Assembly: GCF_042678945.1 (NCBI RefSeq)
Contig: NZ_JBHTLM010000023.1
Span: 1-64,000, forward strand
Reading direction: 5' to 3'
DNA length: 64,000 nucleotides
From: Fontibacillus puldeungensis
GTDB taxonomy: Bacteria > Bacillota > Bacilli > Paenibacillales > Paenibacillaceae
Shown: positions 8,113 to 16,422 of the stretch, piece after piece
Numbering within the stretch: the first letter of the stretch is position 1
How the letters are laid out: each line of letters starts with the position of its first letter
Notes under the pieces: generated by a model
What the model saw: the letters and a program-made list of their open reading frames with translations, nothing else
What the model was told of the DNA's origin: nothing
The model's database searches: none
Position numbers and translations under genes: made by a program

Positions 8113-8389
8113 GCAACCCTAGTGTGACGATGAAGTTACAAGGCGAGCACATCATCGTTACTGCGGCTCAGGAGACGGATGCGGAGTCCCTATTCAACCT
8201 AATGTCGGCTCCATGAAGGTGCTGCTCAAGGCAGGCTTCACAAAAGAAGGCATTGCAAGGAAAAACGTAAGGATCAACGGAAAATGGGAGGATCATCAGA
8301 CATTAGCCATTCTGGAGGAAGACGTTATAAACCCACAAAGTGACATAATCCCTTGTACTGACGTTAATGATAGGACTAACCTTGGGTAA
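8109..8389 (+). pseudogene. GNAT acetyltransferase remnant (internal deletion and frameshift)
   Basis: An ATG overlapping the previous stop begins MSNPSVTMKLQGEHIIVTAA, which looks like a GNAT N-terminus, and reaches a stop after MSAP. A second frame then reads NVGSMKVLLKAGFTKEGIAR and INGKWEDHQTLAILEED, the unmistakable C-terminal end of a RimJ/RimL acetyltransferase, ending at the stop at 8387-8389. The central acetyl-CoA-binding part is absent. One event that removed most of the gene and joined the ends out of frame explains this. Confidence 0.8.
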
Positions 8390-8412
8390 ATATCTACACT
8401 GGGGTGAATACA

Positions 8413-8832
8413 TTGGGTAAAGCTAGAGTGTCGGAAGTAACGGCTCACTTTCGTGCCGACGTCGAATCTGTCTGGAATTTCGTTACCGATCTTCAGAATT
8501 ACACATGGCGCAGTGACATTAAGCGAATTGATGTTCTAAGTGACGGGAATAAGTTTGTCGAGTATGCACCTAACGGGAATGCTACAACATTTACGATCAC
8601 GGTCAAAGAACCTTACAAAGAGTACGCCTTTTCGATGGAGCATAAAATGTTTACCGGCAGCTGGTATGGTCATTTCTCGGAAAGTGAATCCGGAGGAACT
8701 ACGATCACCTTTGTTGAACAAATTCATATCCATAATCCCATCATTAAGCTGCTCTCGTATGCTTTGATGAATTTAAAGAAGATGCAACTGACCTACATAT
8801 CGGATTTAAAAAAGGCATTGGGCGAATCGTAG
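8413..8832 (+). CDS. SRPBCC (START/Bet v1-like) family protein
   Basis: This protein of about 139 residues shows the SRPBCC pattern: an early strand, then FRADVESVWNFVTDLQNYTWR, a helix-grip core with alternating strands and a long C-terminal helix (LLSYALMNLKKMQLTYISDLKKAL). These proteins bind hydrophobic ligands; the group is also annotated as polyketide cyclase/dehydrase. GGGGTG lies six bases before the TTG at 8413, so I prefer that to the GTG inside the site at 8404. It is monocistronic, and no partner enzyme lies nearby to suggest the ligand. Confidence 0.75.
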   Translation: MGKARVSEVTAHFRADVESVWNFVTDLQNYTWRSDIKRIDVLSDGNKFVEYAPNGNATTFTITVKEPYKEYAFSMEHKMFTGSWYGHFSESESGGTTITFVEQIHIHNPIIKLLSYALMNLKKMQLTYISDLKKALGES

Positions 8833-8858
8833 GAAGGAACGTCAATTGACGTTCTTTC
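8833..8858. terminator. Palindromic hairpin between convergent genes
   Basis: GAACGTCAATTGACGTTC (8837-8854) is a perfect 18-bp palindrome, extended by GGAA and TTCC. It sits between the convergent SRPBCC and TetR genes, with T residues following. It is probably a bidirectional terminator, though the T run is short. Confidence 0.5.
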
Positions 8859-8879
8859 CAAGGCGACTGACCGCTTATT

Positions 8880-9425
8880 CTATATTATCCTGTCTAATAA
8901 ATCCCCCACTTGCTCTGCCATTTCCTTCGGTGGATAAGGCATACCATTTTTTAGCCACCATTCCACTACACCTACGTAAGCATTTGCAACAAATTCGGCA
9001 ACTATATCTTTATTTTGACCGAGATTTTTGCCTTTTGTTACATCTACGTCTTTTTTGAATTCTTCGATATTATGCTGAACAAACCGGCTGCGAAAATACG
9101 GAGCTCCTTCACTTGCCAACATCGTCGAAAAAAACAAGTAATTACTTTCAAGATATTCCATGCAGAGTACAGTCGCTTCAATCCAATTCATTTCAGCTTC
9201 CAACTCACAAAGATTAGCCATGTTATGGATATGTTCTTCAATGATCTTATCCAACAGATCAAATTTATCCAAGTAATGAAGGTAAACCGTTGCGCGGTTA
9301 ATATTTGCCCTGTCAGAAATATCCTGAATCGTAATGCTATCGAAATTTTTTTCAGACATTAATTCCAGGAAAGCTTTTTTAATTGCTTCTTGGGTTCTTG
9401 TTACCCTTCTATCTACTTTTGTCAC
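8880..9425 (-). CDS. TetR/AcrR family transcriptional regulator
   Basis: This regulator of about 181 residues begins MTKVDRRVTRTQEAI. The helix-turn-helix is ITIQDISDRANINRATVYLH followed by YLDKFDLLDKI. The C-terminal TetR_C_33-like domain is rich in aromatic residues. The GTG at 9425 fits the usual family N-terminus; an in-frame TTG at 9461 is possible, and neither has a strong ribosome site. It is divergent from the SDR gene at 9611, and the shared intergenic region holds the palindrome at 9471-9492, so it probably controls itself and the SDR. Confidence 0.82.
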   Translation of the reverse strand: MTKVDRRVTRTQEAIKKAFLELMSEKNFDSITIQDISDRANINRATVYLHYLDKFDLLDKIIEEHIHNMANLCELEAEMNWIEATVLCMEYLESNYLFFSTMLASEGAPYFRSRFVQHNIEEFKKDVDVTKGKNLGQNKDIVAEFVANAYVGVVEWWLKNGMPYPPKEMAEQVGDLLDRII

Positions 9426-9470
9426 GTTAAAAACACCATGCTTTCTTGAAATAATCAACAAATTTTATCG

Positions 9471-9492
9471 TTTTGTTGCGTAAACAACAAAA
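9471..9492. promoter_or_regulatory. Candidate TetR operator in the divergent TetR/SDR region
   Basis: The perfect arms TTTTGTTG (9471-9478) and CAACAAAA (9485-9492) are separated by 6 bp. On the minus strand the dyad overlaps the -35 end of a plausible promoter: TTGTTG, a 17-bp spacer, then TAAAAT reading toward the TetR gene. A related half-site, TTTTGTTGTATAAA (9532-9545), overlaps the likely SDR promoter (TTGTAA at 9519). Confidence 0.6.
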
Positions 9493-9610
9493 CTGATTAA
9501 AATGACTAGCCATGTGCCTTGTAATTACTATTTTTGTTGTATAAATTATAGACAGATGTCGAGAATACATCAATAGTTGTTTTGATAATTTGAAGGGGCG
9601 AAAAAACAAA

Positions 9611-10357
9611 ATGGCAATTGAGAATAAAGTGGTTGTTATTACAGGCGCAAGTTCAGGTATTGGGGAAGCTACTGCTAAGCTGTTAGCTGAGAAGGGCGCA
9701 AAAGTTGTACTTGGTGCAAGACGTGAAGAGCGTTTAGTAAAATTAGCCAACGAAATCAAAGCGAATGGGGGTCAAGCGGCGTATCGCGTCACAGATGTTG
9801 TTAATCCAGATGATAATCAGCAGCTTGTTCAACTAGCTAAAGACACTTTTGGTGGTGTTGATGTAATCTTCTTGAACGCTGGATTAATGCCTAATTCACC
9901 ACTTTCCGCATTAAAAACTGATGATTGGAACAATATGGTTGACGTTAATATTAAGGGTGTATTGAATGGGATCGCTGCAGTATTGCCAACATTTACATCG
10001 CAAAAGTCAGGACATATCATCACTACTTCATCAGTAGCTGGGCTAAAAGCTTACCCAGGCGGTGCAGTTTATGGCGCAACAAAGTGGGCTGTTCGTGATT
10101 TAATGGAAGTTTTGCGTATGGAATCTGCCCAAGAAGGTACTAACATCCGCACAGCAACTATTTATCCGGCAGCGATCAACACGGAATTGTTGGATACGAT
10201 TACTGATAAGAATATTTCAAGTGGTATGACTGCATTGTACGAACAATACGGCATTTCACCTGATCGAATTGCCAATGTTGTTGCATTCGCGATTGATCAA
10301 CCAGAAGATACGAACGTAAATGAGTTTACCATTGGGCCAACAAGTCAACCTTGGTAA
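9611..10357 (+). CDS. SDR family NAD(P)-dependent oxidoreductase
   Basis: This 248-residue classical short-chain dehydrogenase has the cofactor motif TGASSGIGE, NAG in LNAGLMPNS, the catalytic Ser in ITTSSVAG and YGATK in the active site. The C-terminus ends in the WxxG-free PTSQPW tail seen in the YdfG-like group acting on 3-hydroxy acids or small carbonyls. The ATG at 9611 fits the family N-terminus, with AAGGGG upstream. By eye the gene is more AT-rich than its surroundings, so a transferred TetR-SDR cassette is possible. It is likely induced when the divergent TetR releases the operator. Confidence 0.87.
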   Translation: MAIENKVVVITGASSGIGEATAKLLAEKGAKVVLGARREERLVKLANEIKANGGQAAYRVTDVVNPDDNQQLVQLAKDTFGGVDVIFLNAGLMPNSPLSALKTDDWNNMVDVNIKGVLNGIAAVLPTFTSQKSGHIITTSSVAGLKAYPGGAVYGATKWAVRDLMEVLRMESAQEGTNIRTATIYPAAINTELLDTITDKNISSGMTALYEQYGISPDRIANVVAFAIDQPEDTNVNEFTIGPTSQPW

Positions 10358-10408
10358 TAATCATAAGATAAGATAAAGCTAAGAAGCTATTCATTTTCTA
10401 AAGCATAG

Positions 10409-10436
10409 GCTGTCGAGAAGACCTCGACAGCTTTAT
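10409..10436 (+). terminator. Terminator after the SDR
   Basis: The perfect 9-bp arms GCTGTCGAG (10409-10417) and CTCGACAGC (10423-10431) flank a 5-nt loop, followed by TTTAT. The tail is short but the stem is strong. Confidence 0.65.
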
Positions 10437-10477
10437 CATTTCTTCTATAAACGATTAGCCGAAAAGGAGGGAATAAA

Positions 10478-11185
10478 TTGTCAAGGGATATAAAAGTTGC
10501 ACTTGTTACTGGCGGAAATCGAGGAATTGGATATGAGTTGGTCAAACTATTGGCTTTGAAAGGTTTTAAGGTGATATTGGCAAGTCGGGATCCAGAGAAG
10601 GGTCATAAAGCGATACAACAACTTAGGAAGTCAAATTTGGACGTTTCGTTTGTGTCGATAGATGTAGATAATCGAGAAAGCATCCGTCAAGCTTCGGCTA
10701 CAGTAAATGAGCGTTATGGAAGATTAGACGTATTGATTAATAATGCTGGCGTGTATCTGGATGAGAATAGAAAGTTAGTGGCTATGGACCCTTCTATTCT
10801 GGAGAAAACAATGGCAACCAATTTCTTTGGAGTTTACCATGTGATACGTTCCTTTATCCCCCTCATGGAAAAGCAAGGCTATGGGAGAATTATTAATGTT
10901 TCCTCAGAATATGGGGCGATGAGCGAGATGTCACATCAAGGAGTAGGAGCTTATAAGTTGTCTAAACTTGCCCTAAATGCATTGACACAATTGCTAGCTG
11001 CAGAAAACCATGGTGATATCAAAATAAATGCAGCCGATCCGGGGTGGGTGAGTTCAGATATGGGTGGACCATCTGCTCCAAGAACCCCTAAGCAAGCTGC
11101 CGAATCTATCCTTTGGTTAGCGACAATAGGACCTGAAGGACCCAACGGAGGATTCTTCAGAGATGAAAAACGAATCGAATGGTAG
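10478..11185 (+). CDS. SDR family oxidoreductase (carbonyl reductase-like)
   Basis: This 235-residue short-chain dehydrogenase has the cofactor motif TGGNRGIGYE, NNAG in LINNAGVYL, Ser in INVSSEYGAM and YKLSK in the active site, followed by PGWVSSDMGG. The motif set resembles carbonyl reductase-like SDRs of about 235-280 residues. The start is TTG at 10478 behind AAAGGAGGG. A terminator separates it from the SDR upstream, and it is convergent with the aldolase, so it appears to be its own unit. Its substrate is unknown. Confidence 0.87.
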   Translation: MSRDIKVALVTGGNRGIGYELVKLLALKGFKVILASRDPEKGHKAIQQLRKSNLDVSFVSIDVDNRESIRQASATVNERYGRLDVLINNAGVYLDENRKLVAMDPSILEKTMATNFFGVYHVIRSFIPLMEKQGYGRIINVSSEYGAMSEMSHQGVGAYKLSKLALNALTQLLAAENHGDIKINAADPGWVSSDMGGPSAPRTPKQAAESILWLATIGPEGPNGGFFRDEKRIEW

Positions 11186-11189
11186 CGGG

Positions 11190-12398
11190 TCATCTCGTGA
11201 GTGACGGTTTTTTAATTGCTTTAGAATAATCTTTCAAATAGATGAAACGCATAAGAGCACATTCCAAACGGTGAATTGGCTTGCTTTTATCTCCAAATAG
11301 CAATGCGCCAATGAACGCTTTGCAATTCTTCTCCATTACCATCGCCACAGCAGCTGCATCTCCCTTGGAGCCCCCGCAGCATAATGCGCCAGATTTTCGG
11401 ATGAACACGGCTGAAGCACCTTTCAGCGCGGCATTTATTGGGGCAGAATGCTTTTCCACCGTTTTTACTGAGGTCCCCACAAGCTGCGCAAAGTCGTCCA
11501 GATATGGACGAAGCGTGATGCCAACGTGCGATACGGCTGCGATATTTGGAGTATTTGCATGGACGATATAGTTGATTTTTCGATGCTTCTTAAAAATATT
11601 ATGATACATTCTCGCTTCTTCAGGCAGAGAGGCGTCCAACTGGTCAAACTTGACGTTCACGATGCCGCCCCCGCTCATATGCATTCGAAAACCGTTCCCG
11701 GTCCTCTCTGCCTCGCTAAAACAACCTTGCTGCATGCTGCCAGGAACCATTTCTGCCGAGCCGGTAAGACGTGAAATCGCATAGCGCCTCATCTGATCGG
11801 GGTCATAATCGGTATGCCCGCTGACTCTCAAATAGTGTCCGGTGACAAAGCGATCACAGGCGTTTTCCAGTTCCGAGGCAACTGTAAAGGCTTGATCATC
11901 ATTCTCTCCAAAACAAAGCGCACCGTGATTGGTCAAAATAACGGCATTGCCTTTCGAACGGGTCAATGTAAGCGCGACGCTCTGGGCCAGCTTTTTTGTG
12001 GTCGGCAAGGCGTACGGAGCGCAGATCACTTCTCCGCCAAGAAGGGGCAATCCTCCCTCCACTTTCATGGAATCCACCCCGACGGCGCTAACTACGGATG
12101 CATTCTCCTGATGCGTGTGAATGACAAAATGAACGTCCGGATGCTGCCTGTAAACCGCAGCATGGATGCCCTTTTCCGACGAAGGCTTGATATCGCCGCT
12201 ATAGCTGCAATCTGAAATTTCAACTTCAACGATATCGTCCGGCGTCAAAGATAAATAGTCTCTTCCTCTCGGTGTGATCACGAATCGACTTTCGCTGATC
12301 CGGCAGCTTACATTCCCCCACGTGCGGGCAATGAGTTTCGACTCGACTAGCTTTCGGCCAGCCTCAACAACTCTTTCCTTGGCTTCAGCAATATTCAT
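11190..12398 (-). CDS. Tandem class II aldolase/adducin-fold protein
   Basis: This 402-residue protein contains two class II aldolase domains in tandem. Domain 1 (about 1-200) has Glu in SSEKGIH and the metal-ligand pattern HTHQENAS plus NHGALCFG, consistent with a Zn-dependent L-fuculose- or ribulose-phosphate-type aldolase or epimerase. Domain 2 keeps the fold (YHNIFKKHRKINYIVHA, then GALCCGG) but reads HANTPN and KSGAL where the ligands should be, so it is probably catalytically dead. The start is the ATG at 12398, five bases after GGAGG. It lies 26 bp downstream of the aminotransferase, clearly the same operon. Retro-aldol cleavage of a phosphorylated sugar made by the divergent FGGY kinase is an inference. 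Confidence 0.8.
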   Translation of the reverse strand: MNIAEAKERVVEAGRKLVESKLIARTWGNVSCRISESRFVITPRGRDYLSLTPDDIVEVEISDCSYSGDIKPSSEKGIHAAVYRQHPDVHFVIHTHQENASVVSAVGVDSMKVEGGLPLLGGEVICAPYALPTTKKLAQSVALTLTRSKGNAVILTNHGALCFGENDDQAFTVASELENACDRFVTGHYLRVSGHTDYDPDQMRRYAISRLTGSAEMVPGSMQQGCFSEAERTGNGFRMHMSGGGIVNVKFDQLDASLPEEARMYHNIFKKHRKINYIVHANTPNIAAVSHVGITLRPYLDDFAQLVGTSVKTVEKHSAPINAALKGASAVFIRKSGALCCGGSKGDAAAVAMVMEKNCKAFIGALLFGDKSKPIHRLECALMRFIYLKDYSKAIKKPSLTR

Positions 12399-12424
12399 GA
12401 TAACCTCCATCGCACATCACGACA

Positions 12425-13900
12425 TTAAGCTATTATTCCAATATGCTTAAACACATTTTCAAATCTGGTCAGCACATCCGCGATCATCTCGTCCGTATAG
12501 GCTGCGCTGGTATACAGCCTGCTTCCTGCCAACGTTACGATCCCCTCCGCCATATAGGCCGCTCCCATATGCTCCATTTCTTTTTTTCGCTCGGACGTTG
12601 CCTTTAATATTTTGGGGATTTCCCAAGGTTTGGACCATTGGATGGCATGATGCAAGGTTCCGACCGTTTCAAGATGGCAGATTGATCCCTGGTTAAATGC
12701 CACGAACGGCAGGTCATATTTTTGAATAAGCAGCTGTAAGCCCTTGATCAGCTTATCGCCCATCTCCCCTGCTCGCTCTGCCGCATTCGTCCTCTCGATT
12801 TCACAAAGCGTATAATATCCGGCAACGCAGCTAAGCGGATTAGCCGCCATCGTACCGCCGACAAGGGCCTTCTTATGCTTTTCCCCGGATTGCAAACCTG
12901 CCGCCAAAAATTTCATATACTCTTTCTTGCCGCCGAGACCGCCCGCAGCCGGATATCCGCCGGCAACCACCTTCCCGAAAATCGTTAAATCCGGAGAAAC
13001 GCCAAAGTAGCCCTGTGCACCGGCCATGCCGATTCGAAAGGCGGTTACCACCTCGTCAAACACCAGCAAAGCGCCATATTTACGGCAGAGCTCCTCCACT
13101 CCCTTGTTAAAATCCTTGTCGAGAGGTCTTGTTCCGCTTTCAGGGCCAACCGGCTCGATCAGAACGGCAGCCGTACCGCCTCGCAAACGGTTCAACTGCA
13201 GTTTTTTTTCAAGGTCATGCAAATCGCCGGGAAAGAACTCCTGGGTGTGTTTGAAAATATAACGCGGAACGCCATGGGACTGCGTCCATTTGGAGCCGGG
13301 AATGCGGATGCCGTAAGCGAGCTGGTCGCTCCAGCCATGATAGGCCCCGCCCATCTTGATGATATTCTTCTTTTTGGTAGCAAGACGCGCAACGCGTATG
13401 GCCGCCATGCAGGCTTCAGTCCCTGACCCCAACATCCTGAACATATCGACGGTTTTTATGTTTTCAGAGATCTTCTTCGCAAGCTTATACTCGAATTCAT
13501 GAAAAAGCCCCGTGGACGGACCGCAATCATTCAGCAGCTCGATAACCTTGCTGCGCACCTCGATCGGGTTGCTTCCCAAAACGGTCGGGCCGCCCGCTTG
13601 CAGAAAATCATAATATGTATTGCCGTCGATGTCATACAGATAGGCTCCCTCGGCTTTAGTAAAAACCAGCGGAAACGGGTAATTAAAGGCAAGGTTATGC
13701 TGAACGCCTCCGGGAATGACAGTTTTCGCTTCTTCAATCATTTTTCTGGATCCGGAACATCGCTTGCCGTAATACTCTTCTATGTAGATTTTTAGTGTCT
13801 CGGGCCTGATGGAGTAAATCGGTTTTCTGATCAATTCGTCCAGTTGCTTGATGATCGAAGCAGTATTCGGATATTCAGAAATCGCGAATCGATTATCCAT
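12425..13900 (-). CDS. Class III aminotransferase (glutamate-1-semialdehyde aminomutase-like)
   Basis: This 491-residue PLP enzyme has the fold-type I class III features: GSGTEACMAAIRVARLAT for phosphate binding, GAYHGWSDQ, the Asp in VFDEVVTAFR and the Schiff-base Lys in FGKVVAGGYPAAG. It is longer than HemL (about 430) by an N-terminal extension of about 60 residues. No hem genes are nearby, so a role in heme synthesis is unlikely. The ATG at 13900 follows GGGGGAGGG. It is the first gene of an operon with the tandem aldolase and divergent from an FGGY kinase. Transamination or amine transfer on a sugar-like substrate is inferred from that company. Confidence 0.82.
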   Translation of the reverse strand: MDNRFAISEYPNTASIIKQLDELIRKPIYSIRPETLKIYIEEYYGKRCSGSRKMIEEAKTVIPGGVQHNLAFNYPFPLVFTKAEGAYLYDIDGNTYYDFLQAGGPTVLGSNPIEVRSKVIELLNDCGPSTGLFHEFEYKLAKKISENIKTVDMFRMLGSGTEACMAAIRVARLATKKKNIIKMGGAYHGWSDQLAYGIRIPGSKWTQSHGVPRYIFKHTQEFFPGDLHDLEKKLQLNRLRGGTAAVLIEPVGPESGTRPLDKDFNKGVEELCRKYGALLVFDEVVTAFRIGMAGAQGYFGVSPDLTIFGKVVAGGYPAAGGLGGKKEYMKFLAAGLQSGEKHKKALVGGTMAANPLSCVAGYYTLCEIERTNAAERAGEMGDKLIKGLQLLIQKYDLPFVAFNQGSICHLETVGTLHHAIQWSKPWEIPKILKATSERKKEMEHMGAAYMAEGIVTLAGSRLYTSAAYTDEMIADVLTRFENVFKHIGIIA

Positions 13901-14006
13901 ACGTCCCTCCCCCATTTTCCAACACCGGAATAAGTCAATCTCATAGTCATATTTATTGCAAAACTCTGATAATATGTTACGACTTGAAATGAAAGGATGT
14001 GCATTT

Positions 14007-15632
14007 GTGGCGGACTATGTCATTGCCTATGATGTAGGAACGACCGGAATAAAAACCTGTGTATTTGAAATTTCGAACGCCATAAAGCTGATTGCTTCCG
14101 CTATGGAGGGGTATAAGCTTTACGTGATGGATAATGGAGGCGCCGAGCAAGAGCCGAATGACTGGTGGGATGCGATGTGCAGAACAACAAACCGAGTGCT
14201 GGTGGAAAGCGGCATTCCTGCTGAACGCATTCTGGGCATTTCCTTTTGCTCTCAAATGCAGGGGCTCGTTCTTGTTGACAAGAATGGAGAGCCTGTACGG
14301 CGCGCCATGAGTTATTTGGATCAGCGGGCACAGAAGGAGCTCAAGGAAGGAATAGCTCATGGTTTGCGGATTGCCGGAGTGAACCTGTTCAAGCTGCTTA
14401 AATCGCTCTCCATTACCAGGGCTGTGGCAGCCAGTATCAAGGACCCCGTCTGGAAGTATAAATGGGTGGAAAGCAATGAGCCCGAAGTCTATGAAAAGAT
14501 ATATAAGTGGTTGGATGTAAAGGAGTACTTGATCTGCAAATGTACGGGCGCCTTTATCATGACACAGGACAGCGCTTTTGCCACTCTGCTTTATGATACT
14601 CGCAAAGGGATGAACTGCATCAGTAAGGAATTATGCAGGATGTATGGCGTAAATGCGGAGCATCTTCCTGAAATCGTTCGCAGTACGGATATGGTGGGCC
14701 GCATCACAAAAGAAGCGGCAGTCAAACTGCATTTGCAAGAGGGAACGCCTGTGTTCGGCGGAGGCGGGGACGCTTCACTGATCGGCGTGGGAGCAGGCGC
14801 AGTGGAGCCAGGCAGCACGCATATCTACTCAGGCACCTCCGGCTGGGTGTCGACTGTCGCCAATAAGCAAGTGGTAGATGCTTCATCAATGATCGCTGCC
14901 ATCGTCGGAGTCAATCCCGGAGCCTTTAACTATTTTGCTGAACTCGAAACGGCTGGCAAGTGTCTGGAATGGGTCAAGGATCATCTCGCGTTGGATGAAA
15001 TCGATATTTATTTGGAAAAGAAACACATTTCGGAATCCACGGAAAATCTTTTCACAAGCTTATACGATTATATGATGCACGCCGTCCAACATGTGCCGGC
15101 AGGCAGCAATGGGGTTATTTTCACACCTTGGCTGCATGGTAACCGCTGCCCTTTCGAAGACGCCAATGCACGCGGCATGTTCTTTAATATCAGTCTGGAA
15201 ACCGGAAAAACCGAGATGATTCATGCCGTTCTTGAAGGCATCTGCTATCATTTAAGGTGGCAGCTTGAGGTTCAAGAGAAAAAAGTAAAAACCTCTAAGA
15301 TCATACGTTTTGTGGGAGGCGGCGCATTAGCCCCTCTTACCTGTCAGATTCTTTCGGATATCCTCGGCCGGGAAATTGAAACCGTCGATAGCCCGCAAAA
15401 TGCCGGAGCCGTCGGCGCTGCCTTGATGGCTGCCGTTGGACTTGGAATGATCGATCAGGTTAACGATGCGAAACAATGGATTAAAGCCAATGCGCGCTAC
15501 CTTCCCGATATGGCGAACAAGTCAAAGCATGACAGGAACTATCAAGTGTTCAAATCGCTGTATAGAGCCAATAAGAAAAGCTTTCGCCTTCTTAATGACA
15601 GGAAAGCTTCTAGTGTAAGCCTTAGCAACTAA
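14007..15632 (+). CDS. FGGY family carbohydrate kinase (xylulokinase-like)
   Basis: This 541-residue ATP-dependent sugar kinase has YDVGTTGIKTCVF at the N-terminal phosphate loop, SFCSQMQGLVLVD and YLDQRA in the first actin-fold domain, the catalytic Asp in GGGGDASLIG, and FVGGGALAPLTCQILSDILG in the second FGGY signature. I start it at the GTG at 14007, seven bases after AAAGGATG, which puts the conserved phosphate loop near residue 8 as in the family. It is divergent from the aminotransferase/aldolase operon, with about 100 bp between. It is long for a xylulokinase (about 500). The substrate is not known; a ketose or polyol is likely. Confidence 0.85.
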   Translation: MADYVIAYDVGTTGIKTCVFEISNAIKLIASAMEGYKLYVMDNGGAEQEPNDWWDAMCRTTNRVLVESGIPAERILGISFCSQMQGLVLVDKNGEPVRRAMSYLDQRAQKELKEGIAHGLRIAGVNLFKLLKSLSITRAVAASIKDPVWKYKWVESNEPEVYEKIYKWLDVKEYLICKCTGAFIMTQDSAFATLLYDTRKGMNCISKELCRMYGVNAEHLPEIVRSTDMVGRITKEAAVKLHLQEGTPVFGGGGDASLIGVGAGAVEPGSTHIYSGTSGWVSTVANKQVVDASSMIAAIVGVNPGAFNYFAELETAGKCLEWVKDHLALDEIDIYLEKKHISESTENLFTSLYDYMMHAVQHVPAGSNGVIFTPWLHGNRCPFEDANARGMFFNISLETGKTEMIHAVLEGICYHLRWQLEVQEKKVKTSKIIRFVGGGALAPLTCQILSDILGREIETVDSPQNAGAVGAALMAAVGLGMIDQVNDAKQWIKANARYLPDMANKSKHDRNYQVFKSLYRANKKSFRLLNDRKASSVSLSN

Positions 15633-16264
15633 AAGCTGCGCGCCGCTTCTTTAGCCCGAGCGATCGCAGCTTCTTTGATTTCCTGCGCTTTTTCAGGTGC
15701 ATAAGCGTGCCCTTCCACAAAAATCCCCTCAAAGGAAGGAACGCCAAAAAACTTCATGAGTGCACTTAAGTGTCTATGCCCCATTTCCATCTCTGCGGCC
15801 GGTCCCTCCGAATAAACGCCACCGCGTGCTTGAATGTGCAGCGCTTTTTTATTCGTCAGCAGGCCTACAGGCCCTTGCTCCGTATACTTAAAGGATTTTC
15901 CCGCTACAGATACGGCATCAATATACGATTTCATGACAGGCGGGTAAGAAAAATTCCAGAATGGCGTGACAAAAATATATTTATCCGCCTCCACAAACTG
16001 ATCACTAAGCTGACCAAGGCGTCCAACCTTGGCTTTTTCCTGCTCGGATAGCTCTTCAAAGCCTTTTCCCGATTGCAGTTTCCCCCATCCGCTAAACACA
16101 TCGGCATCGATGTGAGGAATGGACTCACGGTACAAATCAATATGAACGACCTCATCGCTAGGGTTCGCTTGCTTATAAATGTCGATAAAGGCTTGGCCAA
16201 CAGCCATACTAAACGACGTGGAATGGTCATGCGGATGGGCTGTGATATACAGCACCTTTGCCAT
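15629..16264 (-). CDS. azoR: FMN-dependent NADH:quinone oxidoreductase / azoreductase
   Basis: This 211-residue flavodoxin-fold enzyme has the AzoR pattern: KVLYITAHP at the FMN phosphate site with STSFSMAVG, PFWNFSYPPVMKSYIDA in the flavin-binding region and the RGGVYSEGPAAEMEMG loop. The family reduces quinones and azo bonds with NADH and helps against electrophile stress. Its 3' end overlaps the convergent FGGY kinase by 4 bp. GAGAGGATG precedes the ATG. The gene appears monocistronic. Confidence 0.87.
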   Translation of the reverse strand: MAKVLYITAHPHDHSTSFSMAVGQAFIDIYKQANPSDEVVHIDLYRESIPHIDADVFSGWGKLQSGKGFEELSEQEKAKVGRLGQLSDQFVEADKYIFVTPFWNFSYPPVMKSYIDAVSVAGKSFKYTEQGPVGLLTNKKALHIQARGGVYSEGPAAEMEMGHRHLSALMKFFGVPSFEGIFVEGHAYAPEKAQEIKEAAIARAKEAARSF

Positions 16265-16422
16265 TGCTTCTCATCCTCTCTCTGCTAAGTTTCGATTCAT
16301 TAGTTAAGATGAGAAAGAACTGGACAATTTATGCCCGACTGGGCCTTACAGAAAATGTATAACAGTCGCCATGCTATCTTTTTGATATAATAGCTACATC
16401 TCATGATAGAGGTGACTAGACT

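Noticed and set aside
11814..12215. Plus-strand open frame of 133 codons opposite the tandem aldolase
   Set aside because: Antisense to an intact aldolase domain with metal-ligand motifs; no ribosome site.
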